The position numbers were made by a program, and so were the translations under genes. From NCBI RefSeq assembly GCF_000176035.2, contig NC_015675.1, forward strand, positions 62,001 through 126,000: a stretch of DNA of 64,000 nt, written 5' to 3'. The notes under the pieces are model-generated. The model did no database searches. It was not told the DNA's origin and worked only from the letters and a program-made list of their open reading frames with translations. Of the stretch, positions 44,461 to 54,850 are shown piece by piece; the first letter of the stretch is position 1; every line of letters begins with the position of its first letter. The stretch is from Mesorhizobium opportunistum WSM2075. Lineage in GTDB: Bacteria > Pseudomonadota > Alphaproteobacteria > Rhizobiales > Rhizobiaceae.

Positions 44461-45468
44461 ATGCTCCTGCAACGTTTCCTGATCCGTCTTTTGACGATGC
44501 TGATCACGCTGTTCGGCGTGGCCGTCGTCGTGTTCGTCGTGATCCGCGTCGCGCCCGGCGATCCGATCGCGATGATGCTGCCGCCCGGCGCGACCGATGC
44601 CGACATTGCCCGGCTGCGGGCGCTCTATGGGCTCGACAAGACGATCGTGCAGCAATTCTTCATCTGGCTGTCCGGCGTGGCCCGGGGCGATTTCGGCACC
44701 TCGATTTCGCTCAGGCAAGATGTGCTCGGCCTTGTCTTCAACCGGCTGCCGGCGACGCTGGAACTCGCCATCGTCGCGCTCGTCATGGCGGTGGCGCTCG
44801 GCGGCACGACGGCGGTCCTCGGCGCTCGTGAACGCGGCACCGCGGTCGAGGCCGGCATCGACATCGCCAGCGGGGCGGCACTGTCCATTCCCGACTTCCT
44901 GTGGGGCCTGGTGTTGATCCTTTTGTTCGGCGTGCTGGTGCCGATCTTCGACATTTCCGGCCGCGTGTCGCCGCAGCTCGACCTGCCCTTCGTCACCCAG
45001 TTCTATCTGTTCGAGAGCATTTTACGCCTGCGTTTCGACCTGACCTGGGACCTGCTGAAGCACATGCTGATGCCGGCTGTGGCGCTGGCGTTGCCGCTGG
45101 CGGCGATCATCTCGCAGCTGCTGAAGCAGTCGCTGAAGGAAGTGCTCGACCTCGACTATGTCGTGCTGGCGCGGGTGAAGGGGTTTTCGGAAACGCAGGT
45201 CATTCTGCGAGAGGCGCTGAAGAACGCGGCTTTGCCGACGCTGACCCTGGTCGGCGTGCAGTTCACCTTCCTGATCGGCGGCACGGTCATCGTCGAACGG
45301 CTGTTTTCCTATGAGGGCCTCGGCAATATGGCGATCGACGCCGTCATCAATCGCGACCTGCCGCTGATCCAGGGTATCGTGCTGGTCTTCGCGCTGCTGT
45401 TCGTGCTGATCAACCTTTCCGTCGACATGATGTATGCGCTGCTCAATCCGAGGCTGCGCCATGGATGA
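44461..45468 (+). CDS. Opp/Dpp-type ABC transporter permease (B subunit)
   Basis: 335 residues. It starts MLLQRFLIRLLTMLITLFGV, has PGDPIAMMLPPGATDADIAR after the first membrane segment, and an EAA loop near DYVVLARVKGFSETQVILRE. It is the DppB/OppB type. It overlaps the next permease by 8 bp, so translation is coupled. Confidence 0.92.
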   Translation: MLLQRFLIRLLTMLITLFGVAVVVFVVIRVAPGDPIAMMLPPGATDADIARLRALYGLDKTIVQQFFIWLSGVARGDFGTSISLRQDVLGLVFNRLPATLELAIVALVMAVALGGTTAVLGARERGTAVEAGIDIASGAALSIPDFLWGLVLILLFGVLVPIFDISGRVSPQLDLPFVTQFYLFESILRLRFDLTWDLLKHMLMPAVALALPLAAIISQLLKQSLKEVLDLDYVVLARVKGFSETQVILREALKNAALPTLTLVGVQFTFLIGGTVIVERLFSYEGLGNMAIDAVINRDLPLIQGIVLVFALLFVLINLSVDMMYALLNPRLRHG

Positions 45469-46309
45469 GGCACGCACCTCACGACGCGGGTTAAGTCCCA
45501 GGCTGTGGCTGGCCGGCGGCTGGCTGCTGCTGGCGCTTCTGGCGGCGATCTTGGCACCGCTGGTCGCGCCGCAGGATCCGCTGGCGCAGGATCTGATGCT
45601 GGAGCGGCTGCCGCCGTTCTGGATCGATGGAGCCGAACCCGGCTATTGGCTCGGCACCGACAGCCTTGGTCGCGATCTGTTGTCTCGGCTTATCTTCGGC
45701 GGACGCATCGCCTTTATCGTCGCCTTTGCCGCTGCGATCGCCGCCTGCCTGGTCGGCTCGACGCTTGGGCTGATCGCCGGCTATTTCGGCGGCTGGGCCG
45801 ACCGCATCATCTCGCGCATCGTCGATGTCTGGATGGCGTTCCCGCCGGTGCTGTTCGCCATCCTTTTGGTCGCCGTGCTCGGCACCGGCCTGAGCTCCGT
45901 CATCATCGCCATTGCCGTCATCGACTGGACGCGTTTTTGCCGGGTGATCCGGGCCGAGACGATGGGCCAGTCGCGCATGGACTATGTCGAGAATGCCCGC
46001 ATCGCCGGCTATGGCCGCATCGGCATCATGCTGCGCGAAGTACTGCCCAATGTAGTGCCGTCGATCGTGGCCCTGCTGTCGCTCGAAATGGGCATCGCCG
46101 TCATCGTCGAGGCCATCCTGTCCTTCGTCAACCTGTCGATCTCGACCGACGATCCGACCTGGGGCGGCATCATCGCCGAGGGCCGGCTTTCGATCCATCA
46201 GGCCTGGTGGGTGCTGGTGTTTCCGCTGATCACGCTGATCCTCACCGTGCTGTCGTTCAGCCAGTTCGGCGAAGCGCTGAAGACGCGTTTCGATCCGGTG
46301 CTGCGATGA
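45461..46309 (+). CDS. Opp/Dpp-type ABC transporter permease (C subunit)
   Basis: 282 residues. The N-terminal membrane segment (WLAGGWLLLALLAAILAPLV) is followed by WLGTDSLGRDLLSRLIFG and an EAA loop near YVENARIAGYGRIGIMLREV, the DppC/OppC pattern. The ATG at 45461 overlaps the previous gene by 8 bp; the next gene overlaps by 4 bp (ATGA). Confidence 0.92.
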   Translation: MDEARTSRRGLSPRLWLAGGWLLLALLAAILAPLVAPQDPLAQDLMLERLPPFWIDGAEPGYWLGTDSLGRDLLSRLIFGGRIAFIVAFAAAIAACLVGSTLGLIAGYFGGWADRIISRIVDVWMAFPPVLFAILLVAVLGTGLSSVIIAIAVIDWTRFCRVIRAETMGQSRMDYVENARIAGYGRIGIMLREVLPNVVPSIVALLSLEMGIAVIVEAILSFVNLSISTDDPTWGGIIAEGRLSIHQAWWVLVFPLITLILTVLSFSQFGEALKTRFDPVLR

Positions 46310-47184
46310 GCGCCTGTCTCGATATCGCCAATCTGAGCGCCTTGCTGCCGAACGGCCAACGCGTGCTGCGCTCGGTTTCACTTTCGGTACAGCCCGGCGA
46401 GGTCCGAGCTCTGGTTGGCGAGAGCGGCGCCGGCAAGACGATGATCGGCAAGGCGGTGCTCGGCGTATTGCCGTCGAGCGTGCGCATCGTCGAAGGCGAC
46501 ATGCGGCTCGAAGGCGAGGATCTTGGCAAGCTAGCGCCCAAGGCACGGCGCACGCTGATCGGCGCGCGCACGGCTCTGATCCCGCAGGATCCCCTGACCG
46601 CACTCAACCCGTCACGCCGCATCGGCTCGCAGATGACCGACCGGCTGGTACGCATTCTCGGCTGGAGCGCAGAGAAGGCCGATACTCGAATTCGCCAGTT
46701 GCTCGACGAGGTGCAGATCCGCGACCCCGACCGCGTGCTGAGAAGCTATCCGCACGAGCTTTCCGGCGGCATGCGCCAGCGCGTGCTGATCGCCGCCGCC
46801 TTCGCCGCCGAGCCAAGGCTGATCGTTGCCGACGAGCCGACGACGGCGCTCGACGTCACCGTGCAGAAGCAGATCCTGCGGTTGATCGCTGAGTTGCAGC
46901 GCGAGCATGGCACGGCGATCCTGTTCGTCACCCACGACCTCGGCGTCGTCGCCAAGATCAGCCAGAAGGTATCGGTGCTCTATGCCGGCAAAGTGGTGGA
47001 AGAGGCCGAGACGGCTGACCTCTTCGCCTCGCCGCGGCATCCCTACACAAGGGCGCTGATGGCCGCGACGCCGCTCTACACCGACCCACTCGCCTCGCTG
47101 AAACCGGTGGACGAGACGGTGCTGGCCGGGCTCGCCGCCGAGATCGCTGCTGCCGACCAGGCCTGGAGGCGACCGCATGGCTGA
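46306..47184 (+). CDS. Opp/Dpp-type ABC transporter ATPase (D subunit)
   Basis: 292 residues. Walker A GESGAGKTMIG is near residue 39, the signature is LSGGMRQRVLIAAAF, and Walker B ends ADEPTTALD. The C terminus has the HPYTRALMAATPL motif of this ATPase family. Overlaps both neighbours (4 bp before, 8 bp after). Confidence 0.92.
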   Translation: MSACLDIANLSALLPNGQRVLRSVSLSVQPGEVRALVGESGAGKTMIGKAVLGVLPSSVRIVEGDMRLEGEDLGKLAPKARRTLIGARTALIPQDPLTALNPSRRIGSQMTDRLVRILGWSAEKADTRIRQLLDEVQIRDPDRVLRSYPHELSGGMRQRVLIAAAFAAEPRLIVADEPTTALDVTVQKQILRLIAELQREHGTAILFVTHDLGVVAKISQKVSVLYAGKVVEEAETADLFASPRHPYTRALMAATPLYTDPLASLKPVDETVLAGLAAEIAAADQAWRRPHG

Positions 47185-48013
47185 GCCGTTGTTTTGCGTG
47201 CGCGGGCTGAAGGTCGCGCTGCCCGACATGACGCGCAAGCCGCTGATCGGCCGCGCACCCCTAGCCCAGATTCTGAAGGGTCTCGACTTCGACCTGCCGA
47301 GGGGATCGGTGACCGGCATCGTCGGCGAATCCGGTTCCGGCAAGTCGACGCTCGGCCGTGCTTTGGTGCGGCTCTCGGAACCCAGCGCCGGCAGCATCCG
47401 CTTCGACGGCCGCGATATCACGCATCTGCCGGAGACGGAGCTGCGGCCGTTGCGCCGCGACCTGCAGATGATCTTCCAGGATCCGATGTCCTCGCTCAAC
47501 CCGCGTCGCACCATTGCCAGCATCATCGCCGCTCCGCTCAAGCAGAACGGCCTTGGCGACAACCTCAAGAGCCGCGTCGCCGAGGCCTTGCAACGTGTCG
47601 GCCTGCCGCAGAGTTTTGCCAGCCGCTACCGCCACGAACTGTCTGGTGGCCAGCGCCAGCGCGTCGGCATTGCGCGCGCACTGGCGCTGTCGCCGAAATT
47701 CGTGCTGGCAGACGAGATCGTCTCGGGTCTGGATGTGTCGACGCAGGCGCAGATCCTCACCCTGCTGGAAAAGCTCGCGGCGGAGATGGGGCTGACGGTC
47801 GCCTTCATCAGCCACGATCTGTCCGTCATCCGGCGGCTGTGCCAGCAGGTGATTGTCATGCGCGAAGGGGTGATTGTCGAGGCGAGCGCCACCGACGCGC
47901 TGTTCGACAAGCCGCGGCAGGCCTACACGCGCGACCTCATCGCGGCCATTCCGCTGCCCGAGATCGATGCGGGCTGGCTGGACATTCCTTCCGCCGCCAA
48001 GGCGCCGACATGA
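47177..48013 (+). CDS. Opp/Dpp-type ABC transporter ATPase (F subunit)
   Basis: 278 residues. Walker [12 protein letters not shown] is near residue 50, the signature is [15 protein letters not shown], and Walker B ends ADEIVSGLDVST, with Ile in place of the usual Pro of DEP. It ends the importer operon; the VOC gene follows 76 bp later on the same strand. Confidence 0.92.
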   Translation: MAEPLFCVRGLKVALPDMTRKPLIGRAPLAQILKGLDFDLPRGSVTGIVGESGSGKSTLGRALVRLSEPSAGSIRFDGRDITHLPETELRPLRRDLQMIFQDPMSSLNPRRTIASIIAAPLKQNGLGDNLKSRVAEALQRVGLPQSFASRYRHELSGGQRQRVGIARALALSPKFVLADEIVSGLDVSTQAQILTLLEKLAAEMGLTVAFISHDLSVIRRLCQQVIVMREGVIVEASATDALFDKPRQAYTRDLIAAIPLPEIDAGWLDIPSAAKAPT

Positions 48014-48089
48014 ATGCATACGCACGCCGAAGAGCGGGTCCGGACGTGCGACCACAAGGACCCAAGTCCCGTCAATGGAGAGGACCGAC

Positions 48090-48689
48090 ATGAAGACCAC
48101 AATCACAATTGCAACGCTCGCCGCCGCGATGCTCGGCAGCGCCGGCATGGCCACCGCCGGCTCGATCCCGGGCATGCGCGGCCACGATCACACGGGCATC
48201 ACCGTTCCCGACATGAAGCAAGCGGTCGACTTCTTCACCGAAGTGGTCGGCTGCAAGAAGGCGATGTCGTTCGGCCCGTTCGCCGACGACAAGGGCACCT
48301 TCATGCAGGATCTCCTGGGTGTCGATCCCAAGGCTGTCATCGAGCAGGTTACCATGGTCCGCTGCGGCTATGGATCGAACATCGAGCTGTTCAAATACAC
48401 CGCGCCCGACCAGAAGGACCTGACGCCGAAGAACAGCGACATCGGCGGCTTCCACATCGCCTTCTATGTCGACGATGTCGCCGCCGCCAAAGCCTATCTC
48501 GATGGCAAGGGCGTCAAGACACGCTTGGGTCCATTGCCAGTCAAGGAAGGGCCCGCCGCCGGCCAGACCATCCTCTATTTCCAGGCGCCCTGGGGACTGC
48601 AACTGGAAGCGATCAGCTATCCAGAAGGGATGGCCTATGAGAAGGGCGCCGAGACCGTGCTGTGGAGCCCCAAGAACCCGGAAAAGTGA
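48090..48689 (+). CDS. Exported VOC-family (glyoxalase/dioxygenase fold) protein
   Basis: 199 residues. A Sec signal peptide (MKTTITIATLAAAMLGSAGM, cleavage after ATA) precedes a complete VOC domain starting GHDHTGITVPDMKQAVDFF. The four usual metal ligands are in place: His in DHTGI, Glu in NIELF, His in GGFHIAF and Glu in LQLEAIS. Most VOC enzymes are cytoplasmic, so an exported copy is unusual. Its place directly after the importer suggests it acts on the compound in the periplasm before uptake. GGAGAGG lies 7 nt upstream of the ATG. Confidence 0.85.
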   Translation: MKTTITIATLAAAMLGSAGMATAGSIPGMRGHDHTGITVPDMKQAVDFFTEVVGCKKAMSFGPFADDKGTFMQDLLGVDPKAVIEQVTMVRCGYGSNIELFKYTAPDQKDLTPKNSDIGGFHIAFYVDDVAAAKAYLDGKGVKTRLGPLPVKEGPAAGQTILYFQAPWGLQLEAISYPEGMAYEKGAETVLWSPKNPEK

Positions 48690-48762
48690 TATTTGGCGGC
48701 GCGCTTGCGGAGCGACACGCAAGCGCGCCGCCCCGATGTTGACCAATGATTTCGGCATAAAA

Positions 48763-48776
48763 CTTTAAGCTTGAAA
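48763..48776. promoter_or_regulatory. AAGCWT-type operator upstream of the monooxygenase operon
   Basis: CTTTAAGCTTGAAA, an imperfect dyad centred on AAGCTT, 56 bp upstream of the bifunctional monooxygenase start. It shares the core and the TTT/AAA flanks with sites at 41003, 55985 and 56879. A MarR gene lies within the operon it would control. Confidence 0.6.
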
Positions 48777-48832
48777 TATCTGGCTTCCGGCGCGATACTT
48801 GAGATGCAGCAAGCGAAGAGGAGATCGCACGG

Positions 48833-51127
48833 ATGAAGGTTGCGGTTCTCGGCGGCGGACCAGCCGGCCTCTACTTTGCCATTTCGATGAAGCTCAGGGA
48901 CGCCGCGCATGATGTGACGGTGTACGAGCGCAACCGCGCCGACGACACGTTCGGCTGGGGCGTCGTGCTGTCGGCCGAGACGCTCGACAATCTGTCGAAG
49001 AACGACCCGGTCAGCGCCGTCTGGATCAAGAAGCATTTCGCCTATTGGGACGACATCGCCGTCATCCATGACGGTGTGCGCACGGTCTCCTCAGGCCACG
49101 GTTTCTGCGGCATCGGCCGCAAGCGGCTGTTGATCCTGCTGCAGCGGCGCGCGCGCGAGCTCGGCGTCAAGCTGATGTTCGAGAGCGATATCGCCGATCC
49201 CAAAGCCTACATGGAGACACATGATCTGGTCGTCGCCGCCGACGGGCTGAACTCCAGGGCACGTAACAGCTTCGTCGACGTCTTCAAGCCCGACATCGAC
49301 ACCCGCAAGTGCAAGTTCGTCTGGCTCGGCACCAACCAGAAATTCGACGACGCCTTCACCTTCATCTTCGAGAAGACCGAGCATGGCTGGGTGTGGGCGC
49401 ACGCCTACCAGTTCGACAGCGACACCGCGACCTTCATCGTCGAGTGCAGCGAACAGACCTGGGCCGACTTCGGCTTCGGCGCCATGACGCAGCAGGAATC
49501 GATCGCCGTTTGCGAGAAGATCTTCGCCAAACATCTTGGCGGCCATTCGCTGATGACCAATGCCAACCACATCCGTGGCTCGGCCTGGATCAATTTCCCG
49601 CGCGTCTTGTGCGAGCGCTGGTCTTACAAGAACCTGGCCTTGATGGGCGACGCGGCGGCATCGGCGCATTTCTCGATCGGTTCCGGCACCAAGCTCGCAC
49701 TGGAAAGCGCCGTGGCGCTGGCCGAGTATGTCGAGACCGAACCGGATCTCGACGCAGCCTTCCGCAAATATGAGGATGCGCGGCGCACCGAGGTGCTGAA
49801 GCTGCAGTCGGCGGCACGCAACTCGCTGGAATGGTTCGAGGAGGTCGAGCGCTATCTCGGCCTCGATCCGGTGCAGTTCAACTATTCGCTTTTGACCCGC
49901 TCGCAGCGCATCAGCCACGAGAATTTGCGGCTGCGCGATGCCGAATGGCTGGGTGGCGCGGAAGAATGGTTCCAGCGCCAGGCCGGCGCCGGCGGCAACA
50001 GCCTGCGCCGCGCGCCGATGTTCGCCCCGTTCAAGCTGCGCGACATGCAGCTCAGCAACCGCGTCGTCGTCTCGCCGATGGCGCAGTACAAGGCCGTCGA
50101 CGGCTGCCCGACCGACTGGCATTTCACCCATTATGCCGAGCGGGCCAAGGGCGGCGCCGGCCTCATCTATATCGAGATGACCTGCGTCAGCCCCGAGGGA
50201 CGGATCACGCCCGGCTGTCCCGGTTTCTACGCGCCCGAACACGAGGTGGCATGGAAGCGGCTGGTCGATTTCGTCCACACCGAGACCGAGGCCAAGATCT
50301 GCGCCCAGATCGGCCACTCCGGCGCCAAGGGCTCGACGCGGCTCGGTTGGGAAGGCACCGACGTGCCGCTGACCTCCGGCAACTGGCCGGTCATGGCGGC
50401 TTCTGCCGTCGCGTGGTCGCCGCAGAATCAGGTGCCGAAGGCGATGGACCGCCCCGACATGGACCGGGTGCGCGACCAGTTCGTGGCCTCGGCCGAGATG
50501 GCCGATCGCTGCGGCTTCGACATGCTCGAGATCCACGCCGCGCACGGTTATCTGTTGTCGTCCTTCATCACGCCGGTCACCAACCGACGCACGGATCAAT
50601 ATGGCGGTTCGCTGGAAAACCGCATGCGCTATCCCCTCGAAATCTTCCGCGCGGTGCGTGCCGCCTGGCCGGCGGGAAAGCCGATCTCGATGCGCATCTC
50701 GGCCAATGACTGGGTCGGCATCGAAGGCGTGACACCGGCCGACGCGGTCGAGATCGCGCGGCTGCTGCATGAAGCCGGTGTCGACATCTGCGACGTCTCG
50801 GCCGGCCAGACATCGGTATTGGCGAAACCGGTCTACGGCCGCATGTTCCAGACGCCGTTTTCCGACCGCATCCGCAACGAGGTTGGCATGGCGACGATGG
50901 CGGTCGGCAACATCTATGAGCCGGACCATGTGAATTCGATCCTGATGGCCGGCCGCGCCGATCTTGTGGCACTGGCCCGGCCGCATCTCGCCGATCCCTA
51001 CTGGACGCTACATGCCGCCGTGACGCTCGGCGACCGTGGCGTGAAGTGGCCCGATCCCTATCTGCCCGGACGCGACCAACTCTACCGCCTGGCCGAACGC
51101 GATGCGGCCGCGGGGCTGAAAGTATGA
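48833..51127 (+). CDS. Bifunctional salicylyl-CoA 5-hydroxylase / 2-aminobenzoyl-CoA monooxygenase-reductase type flavoprotein
   Basis: 764 residues with two flavin domains. The N-terminal ~385 residues are a group A FAD monooxygenase ([10 protein letters not shown] at about 7-16; [20 protein letters not shown]). The C-terminal ~365 are an Old Yellow Enzyme barrel ([46 protein letters not shown]). This fusion hydroxylates, and then reduces, an aryl-CoA ring. Salicylyl-CoA and 2-aminobenzoyl-CoA versions are closely alike and cannot be separated by eye. No aryl-CoA ligase gene is visible in this operon. It overlaps the SDR gene by 4 bp. Confidence 0.9.
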   Translation: MKVAVLGGGPAGLYFAISMKLRDAAHDVTVYERNRADDTFGWGVVLSAETLDNLSKNDPVSAVWIKKHFAYWDDIAVIHDGVRTVSSGHGFCGIGRKRLLILLQRRARELGVKLMFESDIADPKAYMETHDLVVAADGLNSRARNSFVDVFKPDIDTRKCKFVWLGTNQKFDDAFTFIFEKTEHGWVWAHAYQFDSDTATFIVECSEQTWADFGFGAMTQQESIAVCEKIFAKHLGGHSLMTNANHIRGSAWINFPRVLCERWSYKNLALMGDAAASAHFSIGSGTKLALESAVALAEYVETEPDLDAAFRKYEDARRTEVLKLQSAARNSLEWFEEVERYLGLDPVQFNYSLLTRSQRISHENLRLRDAEWLGGAEEWFQRQAGAGGNSLRRAPMFAPFKLRDMQLSNRVVVSPMAQYKAVDGCPTDWHFTHYAERAKGGAGLIYIEMTCVSPEGRITPGCPGFYAPEHEVAWKRLVDFVHTETEAKICAQIGHSGAKGSTRLGWEGTDVPLTSGNWPVMAASAVAWSPQNQVPKAMDRPDMDRVRDQFVASAEMADRCGFDMLEIHAAHGYLLSSFITPVTNRRTDQYGGSLENRMRYPLEIFRAVRAAWPAGKPISMRISANDWVGIEGVTPADAVEIARLLHEAGVDICDVSAGQTSVLAKPVYGRMFQTPFSDRIRNEVGMATMAVGNIYEPDHVNSILMAGRADLVALARPHLADPYWTLHAAVTLGDRGVKWPDPYLPGRDQLYRLAERDAAAGLKV

Positions 51128-51897
51128 CGGCCCCGGCAACGATCGCGGGCAAGCATGCTTTGGTCACTGGCGGTGGCTCCGGCGTCGGCCGGGCCATCGC
51201 GCTGGCGCTGGCGGGCGCCGGCATCGACGTCACCATTTGCGGTCGCCGGGAGGCCGAACTTGCCAAGGTGGCCGGCGAGAGCGATCGGATCTTTGGCATC
51301 GTCGCCGATGTCACCGATGAAAATTCTATAGCTTCGCTCTACAAGACGGCGGAAGCCGCGCGCGGGGCCTTCGACATTGTCGTTGCCAATGCCGGGATGG
51401 CCGGCAGCACGCCGGCGCACAAGACGACGCTCGCCGATTGGCAGCGCACGCTGGACGTCAATTTGACCGGAGCCTTCCTGACGGTGAAACCGGCCCTGGC
51501 GGGGATGGCCGCGCGCAAGGCAGGGCGGGTCGTGTTCATTGCCTCCACGGCCGGATTGAAAGGCTATGCCTATGTCGCGCCTTACGTCGCCGCCAAGCAT
51601 GGCGTCGTCGGCTTGATGCGGGCTCTAGCCGCCGAGACGGCCAAGTCCGGCGTTACCGTCAATGCCGTGTGTCCGGGTTTCGTGGAGACTGACATGCTGG
51701 AACAGTCCATCCAGCGCATTATCCAGAAGACCGGCCGTTCGGCCGGCGAGGCGCGAGCGAGCCTTGCCTCGACCAATCCGCAAGGCCGCTTCATCCAGCC
51801 GCAAGAGGTCGCCGCTGCCGTGCTGTGGCTGTGCGGCGATGCGGCGCAATCGATCACCGGACAGGCGATTTCCATCTCGGGAGGTGAAACATGGTAG
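51124..51897 (+). CDS. Short-chain dehydrogenase/reductase
   Basis: 257 residues. The N-terminal NAD(P) motif is [11 protein letters not shown], followed by NAGMAG, the catalytic Ser in VFIASTAG and the YVAAKHG motif (Tyr-x3-Lys). It is a classical SDR resembling 3-hydroxyacyl-CoA dehydrogenases, and in this operon it most likely oxidises a hydroxyacyl-CoA made after ring opening. It overlaps the monooxygenase gene (ATGA) and the MarR gene (7 bp). Confidence 0.9.
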   Translation: MTAPATIAGKHALVTGGGSGVGRAIALALAGAGIDVTICGRREAELAKVAGESDRIFGIVADVTDENSIASLYKTAEAARGAFDIVVANAGMAGSTPAHKTTLADWQRTLDVNLTGAFLTVKPALAGMAARKAGRVVFIASTAGLKGYAYVAPYVAAKHGVVGLMRALAAETAKSGVTVNAVCPGFVETDMLEQSIQRIIQKTGRSAGEARASLASTNPQGRFIQPQEVAAAVLWLCGDAAQSITGQAISISGGETW

Positions 51898-52361
51898 CCG
51901 GCCCCCTGCCCGCGCCATCGGGACCCGGCAAGGACCGCTTGCGCCTGTGGATCAGGCTGCTGCGTGCCTCGCGCACCATCGAGGCCGAACTGCGCGAGCG
52001 GCTGAAGAAGGACTTCAACACGACGCTGCCGCGTTTCGACGTAATGGCCGCACTTTATCGCGCCCCGGAAGGCATGCTGATGAGCGACCTGTCGCGCTTC
52101 CTTTTGGTGTCCAACGGCAATGTCACCGGCATTGTCGACCGGTTGGTCTCGGAAGGGCTGGTGGCCCGCGCGCGCCGCAACGGCGACCGCCGCACCTCGA
52201 TGGTGCGGCTGACCGATGAAGGCACCAAATCCTTTGCCACCATCGCCGCCGCGCATGAGGGCTGGATCGGTGAACTGCTGGGCAAGGTCAGCGAGGACGA
52301 CGCGCGACGGCTGACAGGCATGCTGACCTCATTCCGCAGCAACTGGGAGGGACGCGAATGA
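51891..52361 (+). CDS. MarR family transcriptional regulator (of the aryl-CoA operon)
   Basis: 156 residues. The winged helix has [40 protein letters not shown] and [17 protein letters not shown]. It is embedded in the catabolic operon, overlapping the genes on each side, so it is co-expressed with the enzymes it probably controls. The AAGCWT palindromes at 41003, 48763, 55985 and 56879 are candidate operators. In similar clusters the effector is the aryl-CoA substrate; here that is inference. Confidence 0.9.
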   Translation: MVAGPLPAPSGPGKDRLRLWIRLLRASRTIEAELRERLKKDFNTTLPRFDVMAALYRAPEGMLMSDLSRFLLVSNGNVTGIVDRLVSEGLVARARRNGDRRTSMVRLTDEGTKSFATIAAAHEGWIGELLGKVSEDDARRLTGMLTSFRSNWEGRE

Positions 52362-53170
52362 CCGGGATGGCCGGGCTCAAGCCGAAGCATTTCCTGTGGG
52401 AAGTCGAGGGCAGGATCGCCAAGGTCCGGCTCGACCGGCCGGAGCGCAAGAATCCGCTGACCTTCGACAGCTATGCGGAACTGCGCGACACGTTCCGCGA
52501 CCTCGTCTATGCCGACGATGTCGATGCCGTCGTGTTCTTGTCCAACGGCGGCAATTTCTGCTCCGGCGGCGATGTCCACGACATTATCGGTCCGCTGGTC
52601 AAGATGGACATGAAAGAGCTCCTGGCCTTCACCCGCATGACCGGCGATTTCGTCAAGGCGATGCTCAACTGCGGCAAGCCGATCATCGCGGCGGTCGACG
52701 GCGTCGCGGTCGGCGCCGGCGCCATCATCGCCATGAGCTCCGATATCCGCATCGCCACGCCGGAAGCCAAGACCGCCTTCCTGTTCACCCGCGTCGGCCT
52801 CGCCGGCTGCGACATGGGCGCCTGCGCGATCCTGCCGCGTATCATCGGCCAGGGCCGTGCCGCTGAACTGCTCTACACCGGCCGCACGATGACGGCCGCC
52901 GAGGGCGAGCGCTGGGGTTTTTACAACCGGCTGGTGGATGCCGCCGCGCTTGAGGCCGATGCCCTCGACATGGCGGCGCGGATCGTCTCCGGTCCGACCT
53001 TCGCCCACGGCATCACCAAGACGCAGTTGAACCAGGAATGGTCGATGGGCCTCGACCAAGCGATCGAGGCCGAAGCGCAGGCGCAGGCGATCTGCATGCA
53101 GACGCGCGATTTCGAGCGCGCCTACAAGGCGTTCGTGGCCAAGGAAAAGCCGGTGTTCGAGGGGGATTGA
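52358..53170 (+). CDS. Enoyl-CoA hydratase family protein
   Basis: 270 residues of the crotonase fold. The oxyanion-hole motifs are [16 protein letters not shown] and [18 protein letters not shown], followed by [19 protein letters not shown]. In place of the second catalytic Glu of true hydratases there is GCDMGA, so the reaction may be hydration, isomerisation or ring-opening of a CoA ester. It is the fourth gene of the aryl-CoA operon, overlapping the MarR gene by 4 bp. Confidence 0.87.
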   Translation: MTGMAGLKPKHFLWEVEGRIAKVRLDRPERKNPLTFDSYAELRDTFRDLVYADDVDAVVFLSNGGNFCSGGDVHDIIGPLVKMDMKELLAFTRMTGDFVKAMLNCGKPIIAAVDGVAVGAGAIIAMSSDIRIATPEAKTAFLFTRVGLAGCDMGACAILPRIIGQGRAAELLYTGRTMTAAEGERWGFYNRLVDAAALEADALDMAARIVSGPTFAHGITKTQLNQEWSMGLDQAIEAEAQAQAICMQTRDFERAYKAFVAKEKPVFEGD

Positions 53171-53194
53171 GATGGGCGGTTCAATGGAGACGTT

Positions 53195-53215
53195 GGCAGG
53201 ACAGAGGGGGGCGCC
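53195..53215. repeat. Solo end fragment of the palindromic repeat family
   Basis: GGCAGGACAGAGGGGGGCGCC is identical to the right end of copy R3 (39870-40031), and the match runs on through GTAGAG. No left arm exists here. It lies in the 78-bp gap between the hydratase and acyl-CoA dehydrogenase genes, so it is a remnant or a partial insertion. Confidence 0.8.
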
Positions 53216-53248
53216 GTAGAGCGCAACGCCTCAACCGCGGAGGCACCA

Positions 53249-54397
53249 ATGCCTGACCGTTCCTTCCTCAACTGGCCCTTCTTCGAAGACCGCCACCGGG
53301 AACTGGCCGAAAACCTCGAATCCTGGTGCCAACAAAACCTCCCCGTCGATCACCACGACGTCGACGCCGCCTGCCGCGAACTCGTGACGAAACTTGGCCG
53401 CGACGGCTGGCTGAAACCGACGGCACTCGACACCGACAATCCCGGACCACTCGACGTGCGCACTTTGTGCATCACGCGCGAGACGCTGGCGCGGCATGAC
53501 GGGTTGGCGGATTTCGCCTTCGCCATGCAAGGATTGGGCACTGGCGCGCTCAGCCTGTTCGGCACGCCGGAGCAGCAGCAATGGCTTTCGAAGACACGCG
53601 CCGGCAAGGCGATTTCGGCCTTCGCCCTGTCGGAACCGCGCTCTGGCTCGGATGTCGCCAACACGGAGATGACGGCGACCCGCGACGGCGACGGCTATGT
53701 CCTTACGGGCGAAAAAACCTGGATTTCCAACGGCGGCATCGCCGATCTCTATGTCGTCTTTGCCCGCACCGGCGAGGCGCCGGGAGCCAAGGGGCTTTCC
53801 GCCTTTCTCGTGCCAGGCGACGCCAAAGGGCTTGGCATCGCCGAGCGTCTCGAAGTGATCGCGCCGCATCCGCTGGCGCGGCTGTCCTTCGACCAGGTGC
53901 GCCTGCCGGCCTCCGCACTGATCGGCAAGCCCGGCGACGGCTTCCGTATCGCCATGTCGGTGCTCGACGTGTTCCGTTCGACAGTCGGCGCGGCGGCGCT
54001 CGGCTTTGCCCGCCGCGCGCTGGATGAGAGCATCAAGAGGGTGGCCGAACGCAAGCTGTTCGGCGCGCCGATGGGCGAACTGCAGATGGTGCAGGGACAC
54101 ATCGCCGACATGGCGCTCGACGTCGATGCGGCGGCCCTTCTTATCTACCGCGCCGCCTGGACCAAGGACATGGGCGCGGCCCGGGTGACGCGCGAGGCGG
54201 CAATGGCCAAGCTGTTCGCCACCGACAAGGCGCAAGAGGTGATCGACAAGGCCGTGCAGCTGCATGGCGGCAACGGGGTCCGCAAAGGCCATATCGTCGA
54301 AAGCTTGTATCGCGAGATCCGCGCGCTGCGCATCTATGAGGGCGCCTCGGACGTGCAGAAAGTGGTCATCGCGCGGCAAGTGATGGGCGCGGCCTGA
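53249..54397 (+). CDS. Acyl-CoA dehydrogenase
   Basis: 382 residues, usual family length. Features include [17 protein letters not shown] (FAD/substrate region), [12 protein letters not shown], and [20 protein letters not shown] near the end. The catalytic Glu is in [13 protein letters not shown]. In the aryl-CoA operon it probably oxidises a dicarboxyl- or hydroxyacyl-CoA intermediate. It is separated from the hydratase gene by the small repeat fragment. Confidence 0.9.
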   Translation: MPDRSFLNWPFFEDRHRELAENLESWCQQNLPVDHHDVDAACRELVTKLGRDGWLKPTALDTDNPGPLDVRTLCITRETLARHDGLADFAFAMQGLGTGALSLFGTPEQQQWLSKTRAGKAISAFALSEPRSGSDVANTEMTATRDGDGYVLTGEKTWISNGGIADLYVVFARTGEAPGAKGLSAFLVPGDAKGLGIAERLEVIAPHPLARLSFDQVRLPASALIGKPGDGFRIAMSVLDVFRSTVGAAALGFARRALDESIKRVAERKLFGAPMGELQMVQGHIADMALDVDAAALLIYRAAWTKDMGAARVTREAAMAKLFATDKAQEVIDKAVQLHGGNGVRKGHIVESLYREIRALRIYEGASDVQKVVIARQVMGAA

Positions 54398-54453
54398 CGG
54401 CGAGCGGCATTCGATTTTGAGACTTGAATTTTTGAAATACCGGGAGGCTTGAA

Positions 54454-54849
54454 ATGCACGAGATTTTGCAGCCGGCGGGCTGGGCCAAACCGGTCGGCTA
54501 CGCCAATGGCGTCGCGGCGCGTGGGCGGCTCGTCTTCGTCGGCGGACAGGTCGGCTGGAACGGGCAGTGCCAATTCGAAACCGACGACTTTGTCGGCCAG
54601 GTGAAGCAAACGCTTGCGAATATCGTCGCGGTGCTGGCCGAGGCGGGCGCCACGCCCCAGCACATCACCTCGATGACCTGGTATTTCACCGACAAGGCCG
54701 AATATCTGGCCAATCTCAGGGGGATCGGCGAGGCCTACCGCGAGGTGATCGGCCGGCATTTTCCGGCGATGGCCGCCATGCAGGTGATGGCGCTGGTCGA
54801 GGACCGCGCCAAGGTGGAGATCCAGGCGACGGCGGTGATTCCGGAATAA
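54454..54849 (+). CDS. RidA family protein (YjgF/YER057c/UK114)
   Basis: 131 residues. The fold signatures are FVGGQVGWNGQ, LANIVAVLAEAGATPQHIT and VEIQATAVIP. The C-terminal Arg that RidA proper uses for imine deamination falls in the run VEDRAKVEI. RidA-like proteins in catabolic operons often deaminate enamine/imine intermediates. Its presence supports a nitrogen-bearing aromatic, such as 2-aminobenzoyl-CoA, over salicylyl-CoA. GGGAGG lies 8 nt upstream. The spacer before it also has CTTGAA/TTTGAAAT half-sites. Confidence 0.88.
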   Translation: MHEILQPAGWAKPVGYANGVAARGRLVFVGGQVGWNGQCQFETDDFVGQVKQTLANIVAVLAEAGATPQHITSMTWYFTDKAEYLANLRGIGEAYREVIGRHFPAMAAMQVMALVEDRAKVEIQATAVIPE

Positions 54850-54850
54850 T

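Noticed and set aside
44264..44482. Short frames between the binding-protein and permease genes of the Opp-type operon
   Set aside because: They translate repeat R4; no ribosome-binding site or domain.
49091..50986. 631-codon frame opposite the bifunctional monooxygenase
   Set aside because: A shadow of a clearly identified two-domain flavoprotein.
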